From Anarhynchus alexandrinus (taxonomy: Eukaryota; Chordata; Aves; Charadriiformes; Charadriidae): 64,000 nucleotides of DNA. Made by a program: the position numbers and the translations under genes. Below are positions 13,532-24,900 of this stretch, piece after piece. Positions within the stretch are counted from its first letter, which is position 1. Each line of letters begins with the position of its first letter. The notes below the pieces were generated by a model, which did no database searches, had not been told where the DNA came from, and saw only the letters and a program-made list of their open reading frames with translations. The stretch spans positions 553,802 to 617,801 of the forward strand of contig VUYV01000216.1 of the NCBI GenBank assembly GCA_008711295.1. Reading direction: 5' to 3'.

Positions 13532-13720
13532 AGGAACACGGGAACTGCCATACGAGATCAAACCAGTGGTCCATCAAGGACCAGACCACGTCTAGCACTG
13601 ACCAGCGCCGGATGTTTCCACAACTCCACTAATTTAGCTCACAGCTAAATTTGTTTTTTAACCTGAGGCAGTCAAGAAAATCCTGAAGGTTGGAGGTTTA
13701 TACTCATGCTATTTAATCCT
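13532..13720 (+). mobile_element. Probable ancient LINE (CR1/L3-like) fossil
   Basis: The segment begins AGGAACACGGGAACTGCCAT and contains GATCAAACCAGTGGTCCATC, followed after about 100 bases by a CCTGAAGGTTGGAGGTTTAT block. From memory this order and wording resemble a degenerate 3' region of CR1-type LINEs common in turtles, crocodilians and birds. It is heavily diverged, has no open frame and lacks clear ends. The boundaries given are approximate and the family assignment is by recollection. It could be another old amniote interspersed repeat. Confidence 0.5.
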
Positions 13721-13987
13721 TAATCGTGTAAGACCTAGGCTCTCACAGGTGCTCACGGGAACAGGCTCTTGCCAGGTACTGGTCACAACAATGTGTTTAT
13801 TTTATAGGTGAAACCACAACTCAAGAAGGCACACCTGCTTGCAAATCTCAAAGTCGGTGATACTTCCCCAGGCTACGAGAGAGAGAGAGCACCCGATCAC
13901 CACTGAAGAAGCCAATGAGCTTCAAGACAGAAACCTGTTTGAGAGTTGTAAAATACTCTTGTAGGCTTGTCATTTTTTCAGTTTTAT

Positions 13988-14095
13988 CTCTCTCTCTATA
14001 TATATATACACACACACACTTATACCGTGTACAAACACACACACACACATTATATATACCGTGTACAAACACACACACACACACATTATATACAT
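13988..14095. repeat. Compound TC/TA/CA microsatellite with 34-bp tandem unit
   Basis: TC, then TA, then CA dinucleotide runs, followed by two tandem copies of a 34-base unit that opens CCGTGTACAAACACACACAC and ends TTATATAT. The copies start at 14025 and 14059. The second carries one or two extra CA units. This looks like a microsatellite that captured a non-repeat spacer and then expanded by unequal exchange or slippage. Confidence 0.9.
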
Positions 14096-15562
14096 CGATA
14101 TCCTTTTCCCCACTGTAGCCACTTCATAAAGCACATGGAGCTCGGCACGAGGTCAACACACCAGCCAGGGATCAGAGCCTGGCAGCCGCTTGCCATCCAT
14201 CCTGCCCCCAGTGACAGGCAGAACGAGGATGAGCTTGCAGTGCAGGAGCAGGAAAAGCAGCCTGCTGGAATATTAGTTTAGGAAAAGAGAAAACCTGCTG
14301 TGCCACAAGCACGCTAACACACTTAGAGAAAACAACTGCCTCCAAGTGGTGTTTATTGCAAGCCGTCAGAACCCCAATTCACTGCAGAAGGATAATGCTT
14401 CTAGGGTGACCCTCCTGCTCTCGCATGCTTTGATGGCTATGGAATGGCATAAATAGTGTGTCTCGGAAAGCTCTCCTAACCAATCTGCAAGGCAACACAA
14501 AGAGTGATATTACTGGGTTGTGAAGTCTCTCAGATTTCTGTACTACGGGTTTCAGAGACTAACTGGGGTAATGTCTTAGAAAAACAAAGGAAGGAAAAGA
14601 AAAGGGGAATTTGCAGGAATTACAGGAGGGAGAACAGATTTCCTGTTTCAGCTTGACTGTTCAGAAGTAGTTTCATATTTCTACAAACAAAGTGTGAGCT
14701 AAATCTTAAGTTGCTGGAAATATGTGAGCTGTAATGGTGAGCCCCTCTGTTGCTTGCACTGGTTCTATTTAGGGTAGTGCTATGGGGACCGCATTCTCGC
14801 CTCAGTGGTGGCTGTATATCAAGAGAAAGAGCCTGCCTTCATTTCTGATTATAACACCCATTTTATAGTTTCCTATATGTCCCCTTCCAACCTACATCAA
14901 CACACGACAGGACTTTTCAACCCATACACATTCACACAGTGCACATGAAAATAAATATAAGGTCTCACAGGGTTTATTGAACACACTGCAGTTACTGCTT
15001 GGCCGCAAAAGCAAATGTCTGCAGCTAGTCCTTACTGTGGGCTACCACTCTCTGCTGGAGTGCTGTAAGAGTGCAGCCATGGATTTAAAAAAAAATTATG
15101 CTGCACACAAACTTGCGGTACCCATATGACTCCAGTTATATGTAGCAACATCTGTGGCCCATGCAGTCAGAAAAAAGAGGTTTTGATGGAGCTGCAGCTC
15201 TGCTACAGAAAGTGAAGTGTTTGGTAACACAGTCCTGCAGCAGGAGACCATTACAGCTGTGTGTGAGGTGCCACCCACCCCCTTCTGCTCCTGGGCACCT
15301 GGGAAAAGGGAGCAGGTAACAGGGGAGGATGTTAGTCCTGCAGTGTTTAAGTCCCTTCCAGTGACTATTTGGTTCCGAGTGATCTAAAAAACACCGCATG
15401 AGCTCCATTTTACATGTCCTAGAAGTGGTTGGTTTCCACGAGTATGAAGAGGAGGGCTGAAAAGCTGCCATAAATCACATAAGCTGCTGGGGTCTGCGTG
15501 CCCAGGAAGCGATTACCACCACGATGGGATGAGCCCTGCTGCCCCGACGGCCAAGGCAGCCC

Positions 15563-15624
15563 GCTCTCTCCTCTCCTCTCCTCTCCTCTCCTCTCCTCTC
15601 CTCTCCTCTCCTCTCCTCTCCTCT
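15563..15624. repeat. (CTCTC)n pentanucleotide microsatellite
   Basis: About twelve nearly perfect CTCTC pentamers giving a 62-base all-pyrimidine tract on the plus strand (all-purine GAGAG on the gene's sense strand). A uniform polypurine/polypyrimidine mirror repeat of this length can adopt triplex DNA in vitro, which is general knowledge. Copy number is likely to be polymorphic and may be misassembled. Confidence 0.93.
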
Positions 15625-17224
15625 TGAAAGAAATGACTTCTCAAAGTCTTCATTGCAAGTGAGGATTCCCACCTTTCCTTTCACTTCGGCAGGCGTACTT
15701 CAGCACACTGCCTCGGTTTGGCAGAGCGCAGCTCCAAGCACGCGTTTCCCACCAGAGGTTAACCTATCCTTCTATCCTCTGTGTGACCTGCTGAGTAACA
15801 GCTATCACAAAGCATGCAGAAGAGGCTTTATGAGCCTCGAAGAAAATAAATCAGACTAGCATGTGACATTGGTTGTCCACAGCTGCATGAATAAGGAGGC
15901 AGGGATTCCCTCCATAACTGGCTGGAAAGAAAATAATTGCACATATAGCTCCTCCTCAGAATGAAATATTTTTTTTTTTTAAAGTAGATATTTTGAAAAA
16001 GGAGATTTGGAGGCAATCTGAATAACAGGGGATGCCCTCTGGTTTTATTTTTTTTTCCTTCTGCAGGAAAGAGTCCTTCTTCAATGCTGTTTATAAGTGT
16101 CTTTAAAAGACAGCCAAAAGTAATAGGAATACAATCAATACTAGATATGTACAGAGACACTTTTTCCTGTAGCTGCAATTAGCTATTTTCAAAGAGCAGG
16201 CGATGAATAATGTATGCAAAAGGGTGGGTGGAGGGGTTACTTATTTTTTCTTTAAGCAGATTATTTTAGCATGGGTGAAAGATGACCAAGCTAAAGAATA
16301 GTGTTCAATATCACACAGTGTATAAACAGCTGTGGCTTAGCACATAATAAAAGCCATTAAGGGGCTGAGCCAAAAAATGTATCTAGCTTCGAGGAGGGGA
16401 AAGAGGCAAAGTACCGTGTAATGATTGCTTAGATTCACATTTGCCATTCAGCCTTTGTGCACACGAGTCCATTCCGCAGGCTAAGATCTCACCTTTCTCT
16501 TCATTAGGTTTTCCTAAACTGCTTCAAATGGTATCTTGGAGTTTTTTGGAAACTCTTTTTTTTTATACCAAGGCTGCCCGATCAGTCAGTAGATATTAAG
16601 ATATATGAAGTGGCCACACATGCAGATAACAGGTGAGAACAGGGGTCATCCCAACATGGGCTCTGGGTGGCCCTCGGCGTGCTGTGCCTGGGGCTAATTG
16701 CTTACTTCTACCTCAGAGCAAGGAGAGGTGGAGGACACCAAAAACTTTGGCTCCATCCTCTCCACTGCATGGACTAGAAAAGCCCATGAAGGGCAAAATA
16801 AAAATTCACCTTCCTTATAATAGGAGAGGAGATTTTCCAAGCCAGATGCTCAGGTACCTGTCCCTCTGCTGAGCCGATTTGTCACCTTGCCCCTCCACTC
16901 CCGCAGCACAGGTCTTTATTAAGAAGTTACCTCGCACCTTCTTTGCCGCACCAAACTCACACTGGCACATTTTCCTCGCTTCTGGCTATGATTCAGCATC
17001 CCCCCAGCCTGAGGGCTTGCTGCAGAGTGCAACTCTTGGTCAGAAAAGCAAAAGCCTGAGCTGGTTTTGTGGCAAAGTTTATCCTCGGCTTTGCTCGCTT
17101 TCAGCTCCAAGTCAGCAAATAGCTTCAAGGCAGCAGGGCTTTGCATAAGCATATTACTACAGGTCTTTAGTTACTACATTTTTCCCCTCTGTTAATGCAC
17201 AAGGCAATAAAGGCAGTCTTTTAC

Positions 17225-17312
17225 CTCATGTTCTCCTTCCTGTGAACTGTCACATACATTTCGTAGACTCTTCCTTGTGGAACGGCCCCCGCTGGGATGA
17301 GCAAGCTTACTC
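17225..17312 (-). CDS. UNC5C: UNC5C exon: ZU5 N-terminal part
   Basis: This 88-base exon enters in phase 1 and leaves in phase 2. It reads G(split)[20 protein letters not shown] then TVHRKENM and a split Arg. This is the first part of ZU5, with the IPAGAVPQG turn typical of UNC5 receptors. The acceptor follows a pyrimidine-rich tract ending ctgcag. The donor is gag|gtaaaa, with A instead of G at +5. As this is the only exon in the window that is phase-asymmetric on both sides together with its neighbour, skipping it alone would break the frame. Confidence 0.95.
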
Positions 17313-20138
17313 CTGCAGAACAGAAGAGACACAAAAGGCAAAATGGTGAAAAAAAGAGGGAAGCAGGCCTGCGAAGAGTAATGACAGGAGGGGCAGAAGA
17401 TGAAGCCTGCAATGCCAGATTTTCAGCCAACCTCACCAGCAGGCTCTACGTGACCTCAGCAGCTCGTAGGAAAAAGTATTTACCGCAACCCTGGTGCCTC
17501 CAGTGGTCAGCTGGTCTCTTCTTAATGCCCTTGTGCATCGGCACTGAAATACAGGCGTGGAGAAGACGATTTTCTTCCCTTTTATTTTACTTAAAGAGCA
17601 GACAGATGGTTACGCTGCTGCTTACCTTGTAAAATGATGGCAGAACGAACAACTCTCGCTAAAATTTCCAACAGCTGCAACGGGACATCCCTCCCTAGGC
17701 AATTCTTACTTAATTAAAATCAGGAAAGAAAGGCAGTGGAGCACTGTCCCAGGAAGCAACAAGAACTAGTTGTTTCCTGAAAGATGGCTTCTGCGACTGG
17801 CATCCTATCTTTTAATGCACTCAGCTTCTAATTAGACTACCAGGGAGACAAAATTGGGCTTCTTGGTATTTTCAGTGTGCCTAGTCCTGTAAAGTGGCTC
17901 AAAATTCGGGTATCCAACCTTGAAAAAAATGTGGGCAAATATGCTCAGTGCCCTTTTCAGTGGTGATTAGCTGCACGCTTGATTACAAGACACTGTTCTA
18001 ACATTACTGCCATCTCAGAAACGTCCTGTCGTTACACGACAAACACGGCACACGACCCAGCTATTTCACTCTGCTGGACACGTCTCAGCCAGCTGTCTTT
18101 GCAGATGTGGATTAGCTGGCAATCAGTGGCAAGGATTTTAATACAGTTATTACTACATAGCTGAAAACAAACCCACAGGCAGATGATTTGCATATATACA
18201 TATGCACAAGAGGGGATTTATAGAAACCTTGCACGGCCCTGTCTCTTTTCTTCAGCCTACGTGGTTTGGTTACGCTGGAGACCTCCCGTGTGTCGGTGTA
18301 CAGGGGCTCAGTCCCACACCTGGCTTTGAAGGGGAGGGATGAGCTAAGAAAGCATTTTCCACAGGCCTGTTACAACCTCACCTGTGCACGTTCTCAGCTC
18401 TAACAGGGCAGGCACGGTGTAAATGAAGGGCTTTGATCATATTACTAAAAGGACACACATGCCTCTAGAAGCAGCATGGAGGCATACATGGTAGCGGTAG
18501 ACAGATTGATACATTTTACAAAACTTATTTTAATCATTTTGAAGGGATTAGAGCAATAAATAACCATATTTTTTTTCTTTACAAATCTATATTAATATAT
18601 GTGAACTAAACATGACTAATAGATTTTGCTGACAACATGCAACACTGTGGCATAAGAAACCTGAGTATTAATATCCACCTTCGGCTGCTACTTAGAGAAA
18701 TGTGAAACCCAGGATTGTACAGCATGAATTTTCAACATTGCTCAGCAGTCAGCACCAGATTTCTTTAAGTAGTTCAGCTTTCTCTTAAGCTCTAAAATTT
18801 AATAGCTGGTTTTGCCTGCTGTTCCACAGTAGCTCAGACAGAGGAGGGCTACTGCTCACAGACCACTTTTGGCTGCTTACTGAGCAGCATGGGGCTGCGT
18901 CCTGGAAGGACCAAACCACCTAGGTCCTGGGCCACCTAGGTGTTTTGCTTTCTCCATAACATCAACAAAAAAACCCCAAAAGATCCAGCAAAGGAGCAGG
19001 AGACAAGGGTAGGCACTATCTCCTTGGGCAGGGCACTGTGCTGTAAAATGGCCGAGAGCTGACCACATAATGTAAAGGAGGAAGGCAGAAGTGCTGTGAA
19101 ACCTTGAGCTATCATGCCAGGTAGTTATGAGCTGTGCACTGTGGTCCTACCTGGCCTCAGAGCTCCAGAGAAACCAGGCAGGGGAACTCCCGACCACTGT
19201 GTAGTCTGCATAGTCCCCACATCCAGTGTTTTATGCATTTGATTCGACCCCACTTTAGATGTTAATGTTGCTCTTCATTAGCATGGCAAACCCATGGGTA
19301 CGTCTAGGTGCTGAAATTCTTTTGAACATCAAGACTTCATTTAGGAACCAAACAGCAGTAAGGCTTTCCTAAAAAATCCAGCTGTGAGAGTCAAGCTCTC
19401 CCAAGGTTGCCCAGGACCTGCCTGGATGCCCTGAAACTGCCTCCTGGTGCCTGGGTGGCTTGAAGGTGGCCCTGCAGCCTGGCCTCGTGCCGTATGAGAA
19501 AGACCGAGCAGCACTTTGCAATTACATCAAAAGGCACTCAATGCTCAGTCCCTTTCTTTCCTAGTTGTAAAAGAAGCCAACAATACACGTAACAAGGAGA
19601 GAAATATGGAAAAAAAAAAAACCACTCTTGGGCCTTATTTTACTTGGGTGTGTAATGTGTGCAGGAAAAAAGCCTTCCAAAAATTAGTATTCAGCTGTCC
19701 TACTTCAATACCACACAGTCTGCAATGAATTGGAAGTGGAACAACCGATTTGTTTTTTAATTAATTTGTCCTTTTTATGTGTGATGACAAGATTGAGGCT
19801 TTCTGGCTTGGAGTCCCTTTTCTAGAGCTGCATGAAAGCGAGAGGTCAAGAATGCTGAATCGCACTTCACACAGGGAAGCTCTGAAGCCTCGCATGTCTC
19901 AGAAAGAGGCTAAGAGCCCTGCAATATTCTGTTTAAAAGGTGGCCAGGACTTTGGGAAAAGAATATTTGAAGTACCTTGGTAGACCTGAAGGGGAGGAGG
20001 GGAACCCATCTGTTTGTTCCGAACAAAGAAAAGGCAGAGTCCCAGGAGTGACCCTGCTTTTTCCTGCATAAAAGCAAGCTAATTCCACTTAAAACCACAA
20101 AGCAACTGAGCCTTTAAGCCAACGTGGCTTGCACTTAC
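17313..20138 (-). other. UNC5C: UNC5C intron between linker and ZU5 exons
   Basis: An intron of about 2.8 kb. I see no mobile element, RNA gene or long coding frame. A short A-run lies near 19611-19620. Nothing else to report. Confidence 0.85.
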
Positions 20139-20483
20139 CTGAATTGGGAATTACTAGGTGACCTCCTAAAGAGTTGAAGGTCCCAAATGCAGTGCACGAT
20201 GGGTCTGTCTGCCGAGCAAGGCTCTGGTTTTTCACGTTCAGGGTCTCATTCTCCAGCAGAGACTGCGTGATCTGCGGGGACAGCTTGGACGAGAAGTCAG
20301 AGAGGTCGTCCTGGGGAGTTACTGCACCCGAAGTGTTATAAACCTTGATTTTCAGGTTGGGCAGTGGGTCCAGGATCGGAGAATTGGTCATTGGGATTTT
20401 ATCAGAGACATCATGCAAGGCGTAAACAGGACCCCTGTACATGGCTGCAGCAGAAGTGAGGTCTGGTGGTACCGCCAGGAGGT
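20139..20483 (-). CDS. UNC5C: UNC5C exon: cytoplasmic linker before ZU5
   Basis: This 345-base exon (115 codons' worth, phase 1 to 1) completes Asp from the previous exon and begins [20 protein letters not shown]. It continues through [20 protein letters not shown], then a Ser/Thr-rich and Asn-rich stretch ([20 protein letters not shown]), and ends [10 protein letters not shown] at the edge of ZU5. The linker is predicted to be flexible. It contains a tyrosine in MYRGPVY of the kind phosphorylated in UNC5 receptors; which residue is used is not shown here. Acceptor atgcag and donor gtaagt are both strong. The length is a multiple of three with equal phases, so skipping would keep the frame. 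Confidence 0.96.
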
Positions 20484-21746
20484 CTGCATTGGAGATGACA
20501 AGGAAGAACCATATTACTTCTTTATTCTGACAACTTTCTCCTGGGAAACGATTCAGGTTTGCATTCTGCATTTTGCATTTCATACCAAAGGTTAAGGTAC
20601 GCAAAGTCCTTGCAGACTGACCTTGGTCTCCTTTTCCATGCACCTCTCCAGCAAACTCCCAGGGCTTGTATTGCCCCAGTCGCTATGGAATCTAATTATC
20701 ATACATAATTACAGCACGTTTCTTTTCTAAGGATTTTTCACTGGGATTATTTTTCCAGGCTGCACTCAGATTTCCAGTATGACATGCTTTGCTTCAGGGC
20801 AAGATGTTTTCCATACTCAGTAGATCTAGTTTTATTAACTAATGCCCCCTCCCTAAATGCTAAGTGAAAATAATTAACCAATTTATCTAATTTGCCTAAT
20901 GATAGCATTCCTGAAAAAAAAACAGAACAAACCTATAAAGTCATTGTGCCCACAACTCCCCACACTGGGGGGATTGGTACCTGAATCACACTTTTTGATT
21001 TGTTTTAAAAGTAGCCCCAACAAAGAAAATCACAGTTCTGCTAATCTTCCACATGACAACTCTCTTGTCATCTTAACTCTTACTTTGATTTATTCTTTTT
21101 GCACACATATTGGGAAAAAAGAGGAACTCTATGGCCTAAATATGAGTCTTGAAAAAGCCAGAACTAATATTAGAGCGTTTCTTTCTGGCAAATGAAGTGT
21201 GGAAATAATCAAGCTGTTATGCACCAGTGCTAAAAATGCTTATTATTAAATGATGTTCTACCGCAACTTCTTCTTCTACGTTGTCTATTGAAAGTACAGT
21301 ACTTCTTAAACTACTATTTATGCCTGTGAAGACAGGGCACAGTAAAAAAGGCTATTAGTGAAACAAAGGGGAGGAAGATGTGATAGAATTACTGTACTGT
21401 AATATCACTCCCGTGATGAATCCTGCCTCCGTTGTTTCTGTCAGAGCTTTGCCTTTGATTTAAATTTGAGCTGGAGCTGTATTTCTATAAATGTCTCTGT
21501 GTTTCACTCTCGCATTCATGCTATCTCTTCAGAAGTTAAATTCCTCTGCTTTATGCTCTTGAGCACATCTGAAAAACGCCAACGTAGGTCTTGAGCACTT
21601 GACCATCAGAAACAAATGGATATAATCTTTCTCCCTTTTACGAAGTGCCAACAAGCATCCAGCGAATATCCTTCATGCAGCCCAAGAGACCATAACCTTA
21701 TAGCATCTCCCTGAATTGGTCAACATGGAGTGAAAAGACAACTAAC
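20484..21746 (-). other. UNC5C: UNC5C intron between transmembrane and linker exons
   Basis: A short intron of about 1.3 kb. The coding frame of the downstream exon runs upstream through the acceptor into this intron as far as 20643 without a stop, but the residues there do not resemble UNC5. No repeat or RNA gene is visible. Confidence 0.85.
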
Positions 21747-21938
21747 CTTGCCTTGCAGCCTTGATGTTAACGGGCTGAAATCCCCCATTTAGCGCCGAGG
21801 AGTCGATAATATCTGACTCAAAGTCACGGTGGTTCTTGCGATACACAAACAGGGCCACAACCACGGAAATAGCCAGGCACACGATCACGGCTATGACGAT
21901 CCCGACGTAGAGAGCAACATCATCTGAGTCAGGAGCAG
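21747..21938 (-). CDS. UNC5C: UNC5C exon: transmembrane span and caspase-type site
   Basis: This 192-base exon (64 codons' worth, phase 1 to 1) reads A(split)APDSDDV, then a 25-residue hydrophobic span at about 21841-21915 ([20 protein letters not shown] and five more), then a basic stop-transfer [15 protein letters not shown] follows, and the exon ends NIKAARQ. The DIID tetrapeptide (21802-21813) aligns with the juxtamembrane caspase site known in UNC5 dependence receptors (DITD in UNC5B). The acceptor is ccctctag and the donor is gttagt, with T at +3. Length and phases allow in-frame skipping, which would remove membrane anchor and cleavage site together. Confidence 0.96.
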
Positions 21939-24900
21939 CTAGAGGGAGAGAGGCCAGAAACCTTGAAGAAAGGTGCTCCTCAAAGGGACTTTCAAGAAAA
22001 CACATTCTTATTATTCTCGTTTCCTGCAGATATTTACTACCTTTTTTATAGGTTAATTTAAAATCCATTTCCAAAGCTATATAACAGGTCTATGCCCTTT
22101 TGATGGAAAAAGATCTTTTATTTCTCTTTAACTTGTGTTCTAACTCTTTCCCTATCTGCTCGTTCATCTATCTAGTACCCAGGCTTTGAACTACGAAGCA
22201 TAACATGTGTTATAGACTTAGTCTCATGAAGCAAATTCACTCTGTGAAATAAAATAGTACATTTTAGTGACATAGTGTCATAATATTGGTATTTAGTGGT
22301 TCATCTGATAACAAAAAAAATGTTGTGTGTTTTTAAACTTCAGAAGCCTTATTTTTTAATTTAAAAAAAAAGTCAAAACTCCCCCAAAGTCCATTTTCTA
22401 TGCAATACCTGAAACATCAGGATGTATCTTAGACTTTGCTTTTTTTGAACTATAATGCATGAAACCATTTTTCCCTTCCATCCATTTCCCTTTAAAAATA
22501 AATCTAGTCTAGCAGAGAATCAAACACTGAATTCTCATCACTGGCACTTAACACATCCGTATTTGGATAGAAGTCGAAGCAAGCACAAGAAATAATGTGG
22601 TAATTTACGAAAAGGAACCCAGATTTATTAGAGCTGTCTTGTGAGAAAATGGCTATGATATTTCTACTAGCTGCTTATACTGTATCTTGGGCACTAATTC
22701 CAGGCTAATCTCCAGCATCATTATTGACTAGACATTTTTTTTCCAAAAGGTCTAAATATATGACCAAAATTTGATGTGTTTCTATACAGTGAAGAATCCC
22801 AGTTTTAGAAATAGAGTAATGAAAACTGAAAGTGCAAAAACAAATCAGACTTTTTTAGTATCCCTTTTTTGTTGGTTTCAAACACGTGAAATAATTTTTA
22901 TTTTACTTTTTCGCTCCCTGCCCTCTAGCCATTTAAGCCAGGCTGCCCTCCAGCACAGAGGTGAGAGCTGGCGGATGCTGAAAGGGACCGATCAATCTCC
23001 GTAAGCTCCTAGCTATCAGACCTTCAATGTACCAGCCTCGAAACACCACATTTTTTTTTCCTCAGCAGTTCAGGAAGCAGATCTCCCGAGTTCCAGCTCA
23101 AAGAAAAGTTACCCCTCCACCACATTTCTTCCATTTGCTTAGGAAATTGTAATGAGACGAGGGTTCATTCTCTCCAGTTTCTGTCTCTGAGGCGGCATCG
23201 TCTCCCATTTTCCTCGTGCATAAGGGCCGTTATCATTCTGTGTCAACCCGCTGACAGCGAAACGCTGCGACTGCTGTCAAGCAAGCAGCATGCCACTTAC
23301 TCTGCCGAATAGGTCCCTCTTTGCCTAGTCACACAGAGCTGGCACGACAGTAAAGCTTGACCCAAGGAACAGCATCAAATTAGCATCCAGGAATGTAAAA
23401 TCAAACATTAAACTTACAAGAAAATCCATATTCATTCTGGGTTCTCTGTTCAGTTGAAATAGGATAAATGAAACCTTAAAAAGAAAGAAATTAAACAAAA
23501 ATGGGAACAAAATCAAATTAATGAGGAGAACAAAAAAGGGAAGCATGAAAAATGGTTTAATTAAAAAAAGAAGGAAAAGAAACTGATGGCACTTTAAAAT
23601 TCTGATACAGCACAGAATTATGATTTTGCATCCCCTGTCTCCTCCAGAGCCTTACTAAGAATTAATAAGCAGGCAGATTGAATTTCTAAGCCAAAATCGG
23701 TCTCGAGTCACTAACTTTGGAGTGCTTAAAGTCTTTCTTTTATTGAGCATAAACTCTAATGGATCTAATTTATTTCAGACATCAAGGGTCATTAGCATAT
23801 GGAAAGTCTTTTTTCCCTATCCCTGCCATATGCTTTAATTCCCAGGACATGTTCGGTGAGGCTCTAAACAGTTTTTTTATTTAATTATAGTCGCTTGCTG
23901 TTGATCTAATAGAGCTAAAAGAGACCTGTTGTCACTGGTCAGAGGTTAAATACCCATTCGCCGAGCAGAGTCCATGCACAAAGCCCTCTCTCTCTGTTTC
24001 CCTGGAATTGTTTCATCCTGTCTTTAATACGTGTTCAATAGGAATTCCTCAGGGAGCAAAGAATTTGTCAGCAAACGGGAAACTGAGTGGCTTTTCTTCG
24101 AAATTACTACAAAATCAATAAGGCCTCTGGGGTCATAACATTATTTATTTGAAATCTTTGCAAGCACCGTATATTGACACAATCATAACACAATTTACAG
24201 CTGTATTTCAGAACGGATAAATAAGAGGGATTGTTTCCTTTGTCTTTTCTTTCTGCAGCTCCTACAGCACAGCACACCGGAGCTGCTTACTTCCACACGA
24301 GTCCTGCACTCGCTAAGCACCTCCCAGCTGCTTTCCATCCACACGGGAAACGCGTGAAATGCTCCAAGTCCCATCCTGCTGGAAAGGTAAATGGCAAAAC
24401 CAATGCAAGCAGGGGGAGTCACTGTCAGGGACGGGATTAGAGTTGGTGTGAGACAGAAGGTACCTCTCCTCCATCACCTTCCCTTCAGTGCTTTTGAAGG
24501 GAATTTCATCCCCCCCACCTTGAGGAGCTCACACAGCCACGGACTCCCTGCAGGTGAAACGAAACTGGAAAATGCTCTCCTGCCGCACGCCTAATGCACA
24601 GGACCACATTACAGGCACGCCGGAGTAATAATCCCCAGCTCCCAGAAATGCTGAGTTTGGGTGCTCGGCATCTGTTGTGCTTTACAGAGCTCTTCCTGCT
24701 TGGCTGCACTGCTTGCTAATGAAGATATAGTCTATCCCAACTGCAGGTACAGACATACCTCCCCCTGAAGTTTCCAGACATTAACTACTGCATAAATGCT
24801 GCCTCCACTGAAATACCAGAGCAAGAAGAGCTGCTTTTTCATGATGATGTTTTTCCTGAGGCACCATGGGACAGACTATATTGCCTGTAATATCTATTTA

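Larger units (their letters stand above)
8043..17224 (-). other. UNC5C: UNC5C 9.2-kb intron within ZU5
   Basis: A long intron holding a TTTG-rich tract near 8.17-8.20 kb, a TG repeat at 8.88-8.93 kb, an apparently ancient LINE fossil near 13.53-13.72 kb, a compound TA/CA microsatellite near 14.0 kb and a pyrimidine pentamer repeat near 15.6 kb. The stretch 9.0-13.5 kb is AT-rich and largely unremarkable. Two short open frames in the same phase, 9190-9405 and 9481-9684 plus, are separated by stops and resemble nothing I recognise. Confidence 0.85.
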
